From: Clavaria fumosa
Lineage: Eukaryota; Basidiomycota; Agaricomycetes; Agaricales; Clavariaceae
Direction: 5' to 3'
DNA: 64,000 bases
Assembly (NCBI GenBank): GCA_951802425.1
Contig: OX637804.1
Coordinates: forward strand, 1,054,001 to 1,118,000
Made by a program: the position numbers and the translations under genes. The notes below the pieces were generated by a model. The model searched no databases, was not told where the DNA came from, and saw only the letters and a list, made by a program, of their open reading frames with translations. Shown piece by piece: positions 45,601-58,686 of the stretch; the stretch's first letter is position 1; the number at the start of each line of letters is the position of its first letter.

Positions 45601-45992
45601 CCAGTGCGATAGGGGCTATTGACGCCTTTGTGCTTGTCAAGACTTACATGATCAAGTATCAGGTGCAAGCTACATAAATGTCCGGAAAAGCAGTGGAAGT
45701 TGCATCGTCATGAAGAATGGGTTGGAAGGGAGTAATTTTGTTCATTTCTAACGAACATCTTTTGCATAACATTTGAAACCATCTTTGCATCATTCAATTG
45801 CAACACGTAATCGCAGCGAAGGTTAACAGGGTCGGCAGTAGTCAATCATGAACATTGTGGGGCAATATTTATACCAAGATACAAACGGGAAAAAATCTCG
45901 TCCAAGATTCCAAAGGATGTCATTCGCGAGTCCATAAACCTGGAGCGACAGGGGTCTTGTTGCGCCAACCCTGTCCTCACGATAATGCAAAA

Positions 45993-46901
45993 TCAAAACG
46001 CCCCGTAGTCCGCGAAGAAGATGCCGAAGTTGGCGGTGAGAATACCCAGCAGTAGCGATGGCAGACGCATGAAGCTCTTCGGAGCGCCATTCCTCGATCC
46101 CGAGGCCGGGGCCGAAGGGGTCGTACCGCTCACAGTGGTCGTACCGCTCCCAGGGCTGGTCGTGGTCGTATCGCTCCCAGGGCTGGTCGCGGTCTGTACA
46201 ATCGCGGTAGCTAGAACAGTTGTTCTCGTCGTTGACATCGTAGGCACAGGCGGAGGGGGAGGGGGAGGAGGTGGAGGTGGAGGTGGAGGAGGTGGAGGTG
46301 CGGACGCTGGAACGGGCGGAAGGGGGTGCAGGCATGGGTACAGGCGAAGAGGAGGGTGCAGGCGTGGGTACAGATGAAGGGGAAGGTGCAATTGCAGGCG
46401 AGGGATTGTATGGGAGAAGCGCCTGTCAGCGAGTCGTGGAGACCGACAACCTTTCACTTACTTGATGTGCGGCATGTGAAGTCTGAGAGGCATATTTGGT
46501 TCGGAAAGCAGCAGCCGTTTCCTGGTAAGGATAACAAGGAATGGTTAGCGTGATCTGTATGAGAACAACAATCTGGAGGTATGCCCCACCACATGGGATG
46601 TCCCTGGTAGTGCAAGGAATATCACAAGTAGTTGTGAGACAGCGTGCACCAATTGGACAGCAACCACCATTTGAGCATGGAGAATATCCAGGGCTAGGAG
46701 GACACGAATATCAACGAAGGTGTAAGGAATCTATGGAATGCGAAAGACGACAAACTCGACACAACCGTTGGACTGACGTCTGTCAAGGGCAGAGCGGTGG
46801 AGAGAGAGCTGTCCAAAACGAAGCATGGATCCATCAGCTGCGTAGGCGCTCAAAATGGGGGATACGAGGAGGAAAGCAAAAAACAGAGCGGCGGCAACCA
46901 T
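45993..46901 (-). CDS. F1, secreted Cys-rich surface protein with Pro/Ser/Thr stalk (possibly GPI-anchored)
   Basis: The start at 46901 opens a signal peptide (MVAAALFFAFLLVSPILSAY). After a first intron whose donor I cannot fix (near 46800), the product reads PGYSPCSNGGCCPIGARC, CDIPCTTRDIPCG and NGCCFPNQICLSDFTCR. This is the spaced Cys pattern of fungal wall-surface proteins. A further intron ends near 46512 and another lies at about 46410-46447. The stalk is Pro/Ser/Thr-rich, and the tail (SGSRNGAPKSFMRLPSLLLG ... ) is hydrophobic, like a GPI signal. The CCT/CCA microsatellite at 46245-46310 separates two protein-like frames, so the exact frame of the stalk is uncertain and a frameshift is possible. 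Confidence 0.5.
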
Positions 46902-47772
46902 CTTGCTAGGATTCGGCTGTGATGGTGAGGGCTGTGTGAGCAGCTCCTGTACTTATACTGGACCGTCGAGGTCAGGGCCGCACTTTGCTTCCACGAGGGG
47001 GCACCCACGGGATACAGCTCGGCGCCCATCAGTGATCGCCTGAAGAAGGATGACATAAAGGAAAGTGCCTCGCGCCGTCAAAGAGTCGTAGTTAAAGAAG
47101 GGGAGACTAAGGGGAGCCACAGGAGACGGGATCAAAGAAGCAGACGGCTGCGTAGTCTAAATGGGAGATACACCAATGAGTGGAGCATCCATCGTGCTCA
47201 GCGCTCAGAAACAGCAACTGATGCGGTTATCTTGCAATGTTTAAATATAGTTCGAGCGCTGAACTTGCTCTTGGCGGCAGCCGCGTGTTCGTGTGAACAA
47301 ATGCTTGGCAAGGTGATCGGCGCGTGACACTTACACGCGCCTAAAAGCCGCAGGGCATGTAATTGCTTATAAGGAATTAGACAGAATCTCAGTGACATGT
47401 CAGCATGCCAACAACTTCAAATTGGCCCCAATCACCTGTGCACCTGACTTGTGTTATGGATGTGCATGCAAGATGTCTCGCACAAGATTCACACCTACAT
47501 AGAAATGTCTTGCACAATATTCACATTCACACCTTCTACATAGAAATGCTTGTATTCCAGGCCTCTTAAAGTTGGTCATCTGCACATATGGAAATGCCTG
47601 AATGTGCATACTTTTGTGACTATCCACAGACCTGTACAACGCGGGGCACCGCCACATTACCAATCACAGCTACCCGCGATGTCGCCATAATGGTTAACCG
47701 ACGAGTTACGTATGAAGCTTCGGCTCTTACCCATCTTCCATTCCTACCACCCAGACTTCGTATACCACATTT
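46902..47772. other. Intergenic between F1 and CYS3-like gene
   Basis: Holds both promoters. 47466-47555 has two imperfect tandem copies of a motif containing TTGCACAATATTCACA and CTACATAGAAATG. No further gene is supported. Confidence 0.5.
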
Positions 47773-49304
47773 ATGACCGTCCAGCGGGAACACAATGGTG
47801 GTCCCAACGGCCATCTGAGCACCCTCGTCGGAAATGGCTTCGTCGCGAAGCCTCACGTGCCTCCGCATGGCTTTGGGACACGCGCCATCCATGTAGGCTC
47901 CGATCCTAGTCCCCACACAGGTGCCGTTATCCCCCCTATCTCTTTGAGTACCACGTACAAGCAGGATGCGGTCGGTGTCCACAAGGTACTATTCTCCTCC
48001 TTTAAAATATTCGAGCCGTCTTAGCTTCGGCCTTCTGTCGTCGTTTGCTTCCAATAACTCACTTCTTTCACTCCAAGGGATTCGACTACACGCGGTCTGG
48101 GAACCCGAATCGTGACGCATTTGAAGCGACCCTGGCCTCCCTCGAGTCGGGCGGGGCGCATGCGTTGACGTTTGCCTCTGGTTGCGCCGCGGCAGCGGTC
48201 GTTCTGCAGTCGATCGGCTCGGGCGCACACATCTTGAGCGTCAACGACTTGTACGGCGGCACGTTTCGCTACATGACTACAGTGGCCAAGGACACCCAGG
48301 ACATATCCACCACTTTTCTAGACCTCGAATCCGCTGAGGACAAGGACGTGCTCGCTGCCATACAATCAAATACCAAGGTAACACTTTGAACAATGAAACT
48401 TTTTCACCTCGCTCACGACTGGAACCGCCAGTTGATCTGGATAGAATCTCCCACAAACCCAACCCTGCGCCTGGTCGACATTGCACGCATCACCTCACTC
48501 GCGCATGCACACCCCTCGCGCCCGCTCGTGCTCGTTGACAACACCTTCCTCACCCCCTTCTTCGCCTCCCCGCTCCTCCAGCACGCAGACATCGTCCTGC
48601 ACTCCCTCACCAAATATATCAATGGCCACTCGGATGTGCTCATGGGCGCGGTCGTCCTCCCCGCGCAGCACGCAGCGCTCGCAGCGCGTCTGCGCTTCCT
48701 CCAGAAGACGACGGGCGCCGTCCCGAGCGCGCACGACGCCTGGCTCGCGCAGCGCGGCGCCAAGACGCTCCATCTGCGCATGCCCGCGCACGCACTCAAC
48801 GCGCTCCGTCTCGCGCGCGTGCTCACCGCAAGTCCGTACGTCCGCGAGGTGCTCTACCCTGGGCTCGCGACGCACCCGCGCCACGCGCGCGCGTACGCCT
48901 CCCTCTCACCGCACGCTCGCGCGTGGGTCGACGCGCTCCCAGGCACAGATGCGGGTCATGGCGATTTCCCATACGGCGGCATGCTCTCCTTCCGCATCGC
49001 ATCGCCTGCGCGCCCCGGCGTGTCAGCCGCAACAGTCGCTCTGCGGTTCCTCACGGCGGTCAAGGTATTCGTCCTTGCTGAGTCCCTCGGCGGCGTTGAG
49101 TCTCTTGCGGAATTGCCCTCACGGATGACGCACGGCAGCATACCAGAGACCGAACGGGAGATGCTCGGCATTGGTGATGATCTGATCCGGCTGAGTGTCG
49201 GCATCGAGGAAGCTGAGGATCTCATATGGGATGTGGAACAGGCGCTAGAGATCGCGTTTCGCGAAGCAGAAGGGGATACAACGATGAGCGAGTCGGAACT
49301 CTGA
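47773..49304 (+). CDS. CYS3: Cystathionine gamma-lyase/synthase-type PLP enzyme
   Basis: Exons 47773-47985, 48078-48377 and 48432-49304 give 461 residues. Motifs of the Cys/Met-metabolism PLP family are present: GTRAIHVGSDP, GFDYTRSGNPNR, IESPTNPTLR, LVLVDNTFLTP, and the PLP-lysine motif HSLTKYINGHSDV, then ESLGGVESLAE and IRLSVGIE near the end. The KYINGHSD form fits fungal cystathionine gamma-lyase (Cys3), which cleaves cystathionine to cysteine in transsulfuration; cystathionine gamma-synthase is the alternative. The last exon is far more GC-rich than its surroundings, with strings of GCG codons. It is about 65 residues longer than yeast Cys3. Confidence 0.9.
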
Positions 49305-49564
49305 TCCCAGATTTGAAGCAAGGACAATAACTTTCTTGGTATATATCTATAGATGGACGTGATGGCATTTGGCAATCTGTGTTCGTTGAGGCAGCATCTT
49401 GAGTCTTCGCTTTGAGGAACGGCGAAGCGTTGAACGTTGTTTTTCATTCATAATTACAGAATAATCAGAGGCCCTAATGGCTCGGTTCTACAACGCCAAG
49501 GCTGAACGTAGTCACAGATACTAAGTCAAAGGTTGCGGAGGTGACTCGAGGGATCCAACAATCC

Positions 49565-52500
49565 TCACGCTTTGACCTTCTTCCCGAGGCCAGCAGTCGT
49601 TTCAAACATCCCGACGGACGGTGCAAACGAGCCAAAGAATGGCGTCGCGGGACTCAGTGTGGACGGCGTGCGGGACGAGTTGTACGTGAGCGACGGAGAA
49701 GGCTGTGACGGCGAGCCCGCCGTGGCGTTCATAATGCTGTCGTGGTCCAAGGCAACACCATGCAACTCGTTGGAGGTGGGGTTATTGGTGCGGAATGGCT
49801 GTGCGACGAACCGTGCATTCTCGTAGTGCCCTTTGTTGCTGCTGTAGTTATGCACATCGCTGTTGTGGCGCATCACATCGTGGTGGTGGTTTTGGTTGTG
49901 TTCGAAGAAAGGACCGTCGTTGGCATTGTTGCTATTACTGCTGAAGTTTCTCGTTTCGACGACGATCTTGTCTGCATAATGGTTTGCACGTTTGCTAATG
50001 TTCTGGACATGCGTATTGGCGTTGCTGTTACTGTTATTGTTTATATTGCTGATGTGCTGAGTCTGCTGGTAGTGCCGCTGTTGGTACGAAAGTAAAGAAG
50101 TCGGTCGATGAGAGTTGGCTGAAGAACGTGGTTGTTTATGGTGCTTGAACTGAGCTGGATGAGAAGTTGCAACGTTATACTGCTGTCGCTGTGGCTGATC
50201 GAATACGGGATGGTTATCGCTACCGAATGGAGTGGGGTTGAGATCCTGGTTATTCCGTGGGGAAAGCTCCAGCTGTATCTGCTGTGGGTGTCGAGACCCG
50301 AGGAAAGGCAGCTGCGCGTAATCGAGCTGGCGTCGTAGGGTCGACTGGGGAAGGAGCGCACTGTCGACCATTGGCAAGGACGCCGTTCTCTGCGCCAGGA
50401 GCGCCTGCTGTTTCTGGATCGTAAGAACCTGCTGCTGGTGTGGCGAGACGTAAGGAATGCCAGCGCCCATGCTCCTGCCGAATTCCCCGTCCACCTGGCT
50501 GCGGAGGCGCCCCTGTGCATGCGCCTGCAAAATCAGCTCCTCCGCTGGCGTGAATCCACCATTATGCGCGTGGGAGTGCGGGAACAAAGACGCATCGCCG
50601 GAATACACCATGTCTGCGATACCAAGGTCACCGAGCATGCGCTGCTCGCCGATCCGAGGGAGCACACCAGGACTGGTGCCAGGGCGCCGCGAGTTGAACT
50701 TGAAGTTCATATCGATATCAGGTTCGGGCTCAAGGAGATGCTGATACGGCGAAGAAGCTGGCCGAGCAGTAACGAATGCATTGTCAACTGAATGTGGGTA
50801 CTGGGAAGAACGCGACGGCGGAGGTAGAGGTGAAGACTGTGGCTGAGTTTGAAGCTCCTTCCCGTGGAGGTTTAAGAGAGCCGCCTGAGCAATGGTTAGG
50901 CGAGCCGGAGAAGGCTCTCCCTCACGCGCAATTCGCTCGTTACGCTGGAATGCCACGTCAGTAGACACAAGCATCGTTGAAGAATGTGATCGCTTGCCCG
51001 CAGCTCTCTCTGCTCTGTATTGTCCGCGAAGCGTACGGAGATCCGGCTGCCTGGATCATTCCATCCACGCACCATCCGGCCATGGAGTCGCTCAATGATT
51101 TCTTCGGCCGCCTCACGGGTCTCGAGCCTGAGTATAAAGTCAAAACCCACTAGTGTGCCATGGTCGGCTTTCCACACATGCTCACCTGACAAAAGCAATA
51201 ATCCTCGGCGGATGACTTAGCTTCGTCTGGAAGAACCTACTACTTTTGATGGTGTGAGGAGATACCAACGCCGCAAGAGTCTGTGAGCCGAATATTTGAG
51301 AGCCCGAGACTGGAGAACAGAGAGCGACCGCTTACAGCTTCGTCTGTGCTGAGAGGCAACCTGATACAGGGATGAGAAATGTTCAAGCAGACAGACCAAC
51401 TTACCCCTCAAAGTATAGATTTGTCGATGTTCTATCCGCCAGTCTGTCCATTCGCGCCTTGAACGACAAATCCGCCTCGCTCAATTCGTTTCTACTCTCC
51501 TCATCATCGCCATCTGTCGCAACATCAGATTCATCCTGCACTGGCGTTCCTACACATGAGATACATACCTTGAATATGAGACCCGTATTCGGATGATGAA
51601 ATGGAGCTAGACTGGTCGAGAGATATGGCATACGTAGTTCCAGGGATTTTGTGAATCTGCTACAAGGTGACACTTCGAAATCAGGCGCGTATTACTTGGG
51701 CACAAGCAAACGAGTCAACCTTGGAGAAAGAAGGATGAAGATTGCGATATCGCCTCAACGACTCAATGCATCGTTCTGCTTCATCAATCGCGCCGAAGCT
51801 AGACGGAAAAATATCAGGAAACCCAAGTTTACAGATGAAAGGACCCACAGGACGAAACCGTATCCACTAGGAAATCGTCATAACGTGTTGATTGTATAGA
51901 TTAAGCAAAACGGGCGAGCTACTTACGAGCACCGTTCGCCTACCCTTCGCGTGAAGCTCCTCACGCTCTTCACTTCTCCATATGGTTTGGCGAGCGCATA
52001 TAGCTGATCTTCTGGGAAGTAAGGGGGTAGGCCATTGATATATACATTAGGAGTCTGTTGTATGTTGGAAAGGCGCGGTTGACAAGAGGTGATGGTCGAA
52101 ATTGAGCTTGCTGCGGAGTCTGAGGGCGGGTGCTCGTCGACCTGAGTGGGCGGCTGGTTCTTTGGGGCAACTGTATGCGGAATAGGTTGGAGAGCATTGC
52201 CTGGGTCATGAGAGGGCAACACATTTACGGAACTATCACCTTCAGCCGTGGGTGCGGCTAGGGTGTGCACAAGTAGATTCGACAGCGTGGCTGCGCGTTC
52301 GCCCGGATCGACAGATTGTGTGGGAGGAGAAGAGTGTGTGGAGATTCTTGAAGGTGAAGTTAAGGTACGAACTGGAGATACAGATGTATGAATGTTCTCT
52401 GAGTCTAAACTCCTGCGGTCTAACGTGGGTGGTGATTCAGATAACAGGCGCGAAGCGAGAGCTGATGTAGGTGGTGATGAAAGCGAAACTGTACGGGACC

Positions 52501-53073
52501 GTCAACATGGGACATTTGAGAAGAGAGTGGGGAGAGACACGAACTACTTTCAAAAGACGTGTTCAATTTATTACTGGTCGGCGGCAATAATTCAGAAGTG
52601 TAAAAAGAATCTGAGGCAGAACGAGACGTGGATGCGATTGAAGTAGATGCCGTAATAAAGGAGCATTCGTCGAGCGGCTCTGATGCAGACATGGTGCTGT
52701 CGAGGCTGGCGGGAGATAAAAAAGCAGCGAGTGACGTCGAGTCGGCGCCTTCCACCTCCGTGGTACCATCCGAACCACCTGCATCATCGGGGCATACAAG
52801 TCTGAGCACGCGAGCGGGTTGGACCGTGGCACGTAAAGCGGTCGTCGGGCTCATGCCTACAGAATGAGAGCTGGACGGTGAGGACGACTGTGAACGCGGG
52901 GCAGAGGCAGAGCTGAAGGCGCATGGCGAAGAGATACTGCAAGGGGCTGGTTGAAGCGAGGGTAGAACGATATCGTGAATTTCTGTCGATGGGTCGGACG
53001 AATCGGGTTGCACTTGAGACTGAATGCGTGAAACGAGGTGAGCCGATGATTGGGCAGCTGAAGAGTTGGACAT
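49565..53073 (-). CDS. Tandem-RRM RNA-binding protein with Q/N-rich tail
   Basis: A multi-exon gene. Clear parts: a Ser-rich N-terminus (53073-52548, intron to 52489), RRM1 start NVYINGLPPYFPEDQLY ending at 51927, an 18-nt exon GYGFVL (51866-51849), then FGAIDEAERCIESLRRYRNL (51798-51720) and IHKIPGTTYA. RRM2 reads STNLYFEG-LPLSTDEA-TLAALVSPHTIKSS, RIIAFVR-LETREAAEEIIERL and SVRFADNTEQRELR. The last exon (50935-49565) is a long low-complexity tail rich in Q, N, H and S. The RRM layout recalls MSSP/RBMS-like fungal proteins that bind mRNA; targets are unknown. The intron before the last exon has a GC donor (GCAAGC). Near 51550-51569 either a 19- or 28-nt intron or a frameshift must be assumed. 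Confidence 0.8.
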
Positions 53074-53400
53074 GAAGAGTGTGCCTGTACAAGAGAATAT
53101 TCTGAGAGAGGCTGCTATGCAAATGTAACGTGTAAAATAGTGGTAAAAAGTACAGCAATTGACGTGGCTGGGAGTGGGACGGACGAGTAGTGCGATGGAG
53201 AAGAGGAAAAATTGGGTTGTGGTTGTGGTGGTAAAGAAGCAAGGAAGGATGGTGGATCCGCCGCACCGCCAAACAGGTTATATAGTCAGCAGCGGGACAG
53301 CTGTCAGCGTCGGACTTTGAAACTGGCAAAGATAGCATCTTTCTTCCCTTTTATAGCAATTTTAAATTAGTCAGATTTATTTATTTATGGTAACCATACC

Positions 53401-55143
53401 TTAGTCAGCAATCGCACCGCGTACTCGTTCGAGTCCGACGCTCAGCGCGACCATCCCCATGCCTATCTTGTCATTCACTACCGTAATCATAAGGGAAGGT
53501 AAGGGAAACGCGTAGGGAGATACTTACTGCGGGACAAATACTCTTCCAAGGGCGTCAGCAGCGACGACTCAATGCTACGCACCGTGTGTGTGTCACGGAT
53601 CCCAGTCTGTTGTTTCACGGTTAGAATCAAAGGTAAGGCGAGAGCTAAAAAACGTACACAGTTCCCTTTATCCCTCGATAACCACAAGAAGACCAACGAG
53701 AGACATTCTACAAGTCGTTTTTCCTCCCACTCCCTTTGTTCGCTGTCACCGTCTACCACACGAAACTTAAACACCACCCCACCCAGACGCCGCATTACTT
53801 CTTTGCAGGCCCACACGCCTTCTTTCTCGCGTACACCGAGCCATGCCATGATCGCCTCACGCAGGAAACCCACGGCCGCGACATTCATCGGCATCATGGT
53901 TTCCGGCGATCGTAGCATCTCGTCGAGCAATGTAAGCCTCACACCCGGGCTGCACCGCGCGAGGATGACGCGTATAACGTGCAGCGCTGCATGACGCATG
54001 CCCGCGTCCGGATGACCAATTGCGAGGAGAGGCAGTCTCGCGGATGCGAGCAGCGAGGACGCCATTTCTGGTGGAATCGTGCTTCCGCACGCGGAATCCG
54101 GAGGGGTATCAAGGAGAGAAAGGAGCAGAGCTAACGGCTCGTCCGCAGTTGATGGATGTAACGCAGCCAGCAGAGTGGGTAGCAGTGCGCTCAGCAGCGT
54201 GATAGGATGTGGTGGGGAATGAGGCGAGGGCGCATGCGCCAAGAGGATAACATTTGCGAGTGTTACTGGGCGAAAAGGAGAAACGCTGTCGGTAGATATG
54301 GAGAGTGCGTTCGCAGCTTCCTGTCACATGTGTAAGTGGAACGATGAGATCGGAAGAGTGGAGTGACGGACAAGGGCGGCGGACGCTACATTTTCGCCTT
54401 GTCGCCAATGCTCTTCGTCCACCTCCAAGCGTGATGTCCTCCCGACGCCGGCGTATCGCGGGCAGAGCTTGTAAAACTTACGTTTTGCTAGAGCCGACTG
54501 AATGAAACATGCGTACGCGGACAAAGTGTCGCAGAAGAAGTCTCTGAGAGCGTCCTGAAGAGTAACGACGTTGATCACTAATTGTAACACGAAATCGCGC
54601 ACTTTATATGTAGCGATACATACCTGGCATAATCGTACTGCGTCGTCGCCGGATGGCTGTGCCCAACGCACGGCACTGCAAACCAAGACCGAAACACATT
54701 TGACGACGTCTCTGCCTTCAGCCACGCTCACCTCTGGCGCTGCGAGTTGTAAGGCCGAACCAAGCTCGCGCACGAGGGGCCGCACTGTGTCCGCGGGCGA
54801 GCTCTTGCGTGACGTCAAACGGGGTATCGCTGCGGACCGCCGCGATGGGTATGATCCGTCAAGGGAGGCTCGGAACCTATGGCGAAGATGAACCAGACGC
54901 ACTAGTCGAGTAGACCGTGGCGAGAGTGATGAGCTGGCGGACAGACGACGGAGTGTCCTCAGACTCATTTCCCGAGTGCAGATCAGACTTGACGCGCTCG
55001 ACGCATTCTTGCGCGGCGAGAATAACTTCTCTAGCGTTGCTGCGCTCTACGATGAGCGCGATGCGCTGGTTGGCCGTCGGGTAAGCGTTGGTGACGAGAA
55101 GTGGGAGCGCGTAAAGAGCATCCTGCTCGGTGTCGTCTGACAT
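53401..55143 (-). CDS. YBP/ALF4/glomulin-like helical-repeat protein
   Basis: Exons 55143-54903, 54829-54624, 54554-54390, 54320-53658, 53606-53528 and 53477-53401 give 476 residues with frame kept at every junction. It is alpha-helical throughout with no membrane segment. The stretch GHPDAGMRHAALHVIRVILA ... RLTLLDEML ... MNVAAVGFLREAI closely follows the pattern of the YAP-binding/ALF4/glomulin family (DUF1760), whose yeast members Ybp1/Ybp2 act in oxidative-stress signalling and at kinetochores. The family call rests on that segment. Divergent from the kinase gene, with only 73 bp between the two start codons, so they share a promoter region. Confidence 0.72.
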
Positions 55144-55216
55144 GGACGATTCGGGCAACGAGTACACTTGTTGACACGGCGTGCAACATATCTACGACTC
55201 TCCCTCAACGACGACT

Positions 55217-58155
55217 ATGTACAACGAACCCGACCCAGACCTCGACCTTCCACCAGCGGCGGAGCTTGAGCTCGAAGCTGCAGAGCGGGCGTGGCAACCC
55301 ATTCTGCATGCCTCGAACCAAATCGTCCTCTACAACCCCACTTCGCATGCACTCTCCATTCGACGGGAGCAGCCCCGCACGGCGCCGCACACGGGACACC
55401 ACCACGCCACTCCCGCCCCTGCCGCGTGCCCTTACTGTCACCGCCCGCTCCCACCCGAGTTCGTGCGACGCGAGTCAGGTTGGATGTACGAGCTCGAGGG
55501 CCCCTCACGCCGCGCCGATAACTACTTCGAGCTCCTTGCGGTTGCTAATGAGACCCTGTCTCGCCCCCCGACCCCAGCCATCGTCGCGGACGGCGGCGAT
55601 GTGGGCGTAGACGACAACACACATAAACCCACTCCGGCCGCTGGCGGACGGGCGTTCAAGTTGGAGCATATGGCTGAGGGCTACTTCAACGCCTTCTTTC
55701 AAGAGGAGTGCAAGATAGGTATGGGTGCGAATGGCAGTGTCTATCTCTGTCAGGTGCGCGTCCTCTTTGCTTAGTTTGCTGGTGCTAGTTGCTCATACGC
55801 AATGCCTCACAACAAGCATGTCATCGACGGTAACATACTCGGTACGCTCTTGTCCTGTTCTGCAAGTTGCCTTGCTCAAATCCGACCAAACAGGGTCCTT
55901 TGCTGTCAAAAAGATTGCCGTCGGTGAATCTCACTCGTACCTGCTTAAAATCCTGCGTGAAGTGGGTCCTGAACACCTCAGGGATTTGCTTCCCATTCAT
56001 CCTTCCTAGGTCCGCCTCCTCGAACGCCTACATCACCCCAATATCGTCACGTACCATCATTCTTGGCTCGAGAGCTGTCAATTCTCTGCGTTTGGACCCA
56101 AAGTCCCCACACTTTTGTGCGTCTTCACCCGCAATCTCCAAAGTGCACCCATATTAAACATCGTACGCAGCATCCTCATGCAATTGGCTGAAGGAGGCAG
56201 GTCCGTGGCATTCCTCTACTTTCCACGCCATCATACAGGCCCACTCACTATTCCCATTGCATTCGCAGCCTGGACGATCTCATTGAGCAACGACTAGGCC
56301 GATTGTCGCGCCACGCACCCCCACCCAAATCGCACCCATCTACCTCTTCCTCGCCCGGTAACGGCGCTACCACCAGGTGCAATGCGCAGGCGACAGAATC
56401 CACCTCGACCATATCTCGCATCCGCGCCTTCCGCGCTTTCCAGCGCGCCTCCCCCGCCGAGCGCGAGCGGCTGCGCAGAGCGGGCCTGGCCCCCAATGGA
56501 GGCGATTATAACTCAGGTACATGGAAAGCGGTGCATCTCCTCAGCGCAGAAGAGGTGCGCAGCCTCTTTGGAGACGTCGTAGATGGTTTATCATTCTTGG
56601 TGAGCCCATGTTTGCCCCTTTGGGGGGTGGAGTCCAGGGTGTGCGCGCGCTGAAATTTATTGTGTGCCTTGCGTTTGGTCCAGCACGAAAGATCAATCTT
56701 ACATTTAGACCTTAAACCCGGAAATGTTTTGCTTACATGGGACGAGGGGAGGTTGATGTATGGCTTGCATTATTCATCGACATGCACTACCCGTAGACGA
56801 GCTTACTTGTACGTGCAGACCAAGAGCCATTCTCTCCGATTTCGGCACGTCAAGGGACATGATGCAGTCCAGCCGAGTCAGAACTGGAAATACGGGGACG
56901 TGCGTCCCATCTCTCCCATTCCAAATGTCGTTACCCTGTCCAACCCTCCCTTCCATCTTCCCAGCCTAGAATATGCGTCACCGGAGTCCCTTCCCTCACC
57001 TGCGACGGGCTTCCTCTCCAGTGTCGATTCCAAGTCAGACATGTGGTCCCTCGGGATGATTTTGCATAAGATGCTCTTCTTTCGCTTGCCCTACCGGCAC
57101 GCGAGTGATGGAGAGGCCTCGAACGTCTCAGAACCAGAGAAGTTGGAACGGCTAGAAAAGGAGGTGCTGAGCTATTCAGGGTAAATCCATCCATTACTCC
57201 CCAATTTGAGGGATAACGTGATTGATGCGCACCCGCACCCGCACACTCAAATACAAGCTTTAAAATGACACCGAAGCTCGTAGCCACACTCGAAATGCGC
57301 CGGCTGCCTCGCACGTTCCTATCCCTACTCGAGTCACTTCTCCATGTGATGCCGAGCGCGCGCCCGTCCTGTGACCGTGTATCAATCATGATCCGGGAAG
57401 GCAAGGCGAGTTGCGTGCTCAATGCTCCTCTTTGACAGCTAACCAGGAAATTTGATTATCGGATCCCACAGCTCGACTCGATAACGCATGCGACAGAGAT
57501 AGACGGAGCCACCGTGTCGCTGGTACCCGTATCACGTCGGACCAGCTCTGGCCCATCATCGACCGTGTATGACGACGACAGCCTACTGCAGTCGCCCCAA
57601 CATGACACGCGCGAGCACCGGGAGGCCGTAGTTGTTGCACAACCGGAAACACAAGCCGAAGTGGAGGATGCAGCGTCGGTCGCGGGGGATGCGGAAGTGA
57701 TGCGGATGACCGTCTCGCACGGGCCATGGAGAGAGAAAGAGCGGTTGTCGCCCGTGCTTTTAAGCCTCCCTGCGCCATCTTCGTGGACTTGGTGGCGGTC
57801 ACTTTGGTGGCAGTCGTGGCAGCAGTGGCGGTCGCCGTCGCGCATGCGGTCACTAGGCGGGAAGACGCACTTGATTGCGCGCATGATCAAATCGGTCGCG
57901 CTCGCCGCCAAGGTAGGTTTGACTTCATCTGCTGCGTTTCTTTCCCTGAAGCTCCCTCCTCCCTTTCTTAAAAAGGTGTGGTCTGTCTCATCGCTGTGTC
58001 TGTCGGCGGGGCCATGGGTGGTAAGTCCCTTACTCGCCGCCGCGGTGTTAGACATGTGGACGGACGAGATCGCTGGGCAGTCGCTCATGCTCGGTTGCTT
58101 GCATGTTGGCGTGGTGTGGATGACATGTAGAGGTCGAGTTACGCGTCAATACTAA
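55217..58155 (+). CDS. IKS1: IKS1-like protein kinase with hydrophobic C-terminus
   Basis: Exons 55217-55753, 55817-55841, 55894-55961, 56010-56116, 56171-56200, 56269-56599, 56684-56757, 56819-56899, 56965-57180, 57258-57405 and 57439 on; about 777 residues if the end is unspliced. The N-terminus has a CPYCHRPL zinc-like knuckle. The kinase domain shows GMGANGSVYLCQ, FAVKKIAVGESHSYLLKILRE, LLERLHHPNIVTYHHSWLE, the catalytic HLDLKPGN (D present, R replaced by L as usual in this family), LSDFGTSRDM, LEYASPES and SDMWSLGMILHKM. This matches yeast Iks1, a kinase of unclear role. After the domain come a disordered acidic region and W-rich and hydrophobic segments that may be membrane helices. The intron 57406-57438 would be only 33 bp with a GC donor. 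Confidence 0.87.
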
Positions 58156-58686
58156 GCTGAGTGTGGTCTCGCTCTCTACTTGAAGCGAGGTGAGGCGGCT
58201 TACCCTGATTGTCCGTCCGCTTCCTCGCTCACTTTGTGCAGCTCGCTTACCGTGCTGTACACCCGTTTTTTATGATATTCCATTTACATCAGGACGAGCG
58301 AACCATTCAAGACTACTATGACATGATCATTTTTGTATCTGCGAGCCACTACATTCAAACACACAGATACCCAATACTCAACAATACCAGTGTGATACCA
58401 TACAGCAGTGACGTTTACTGCATCTGTGAAGTGCCGCATACAAGCCCTGCACTCAGCATTACAATACAACTAGCATATAAATACGTCCGAGGTCTGAGAG
58501 GACTGATTCTAGAAGGGAGTGAAGCAAAAATGATAGTTGTAGCAACATAGCAAAGCAGCGGAACACATGCAACATTCCAGGAATTATTTTTACTGCAGAC
58601 GTCCAAATTCCGAGCACGCTATCGTATGCAAGACATTCCTTACTGAGAGGAAAATGTTGCTTATCACGGAAAAATTGAGCCCATAT
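58156..58686. other. 3' flanks of convergent IKS1 and A2 genes
   Basis: No additional gene. Confidence 0.5.
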
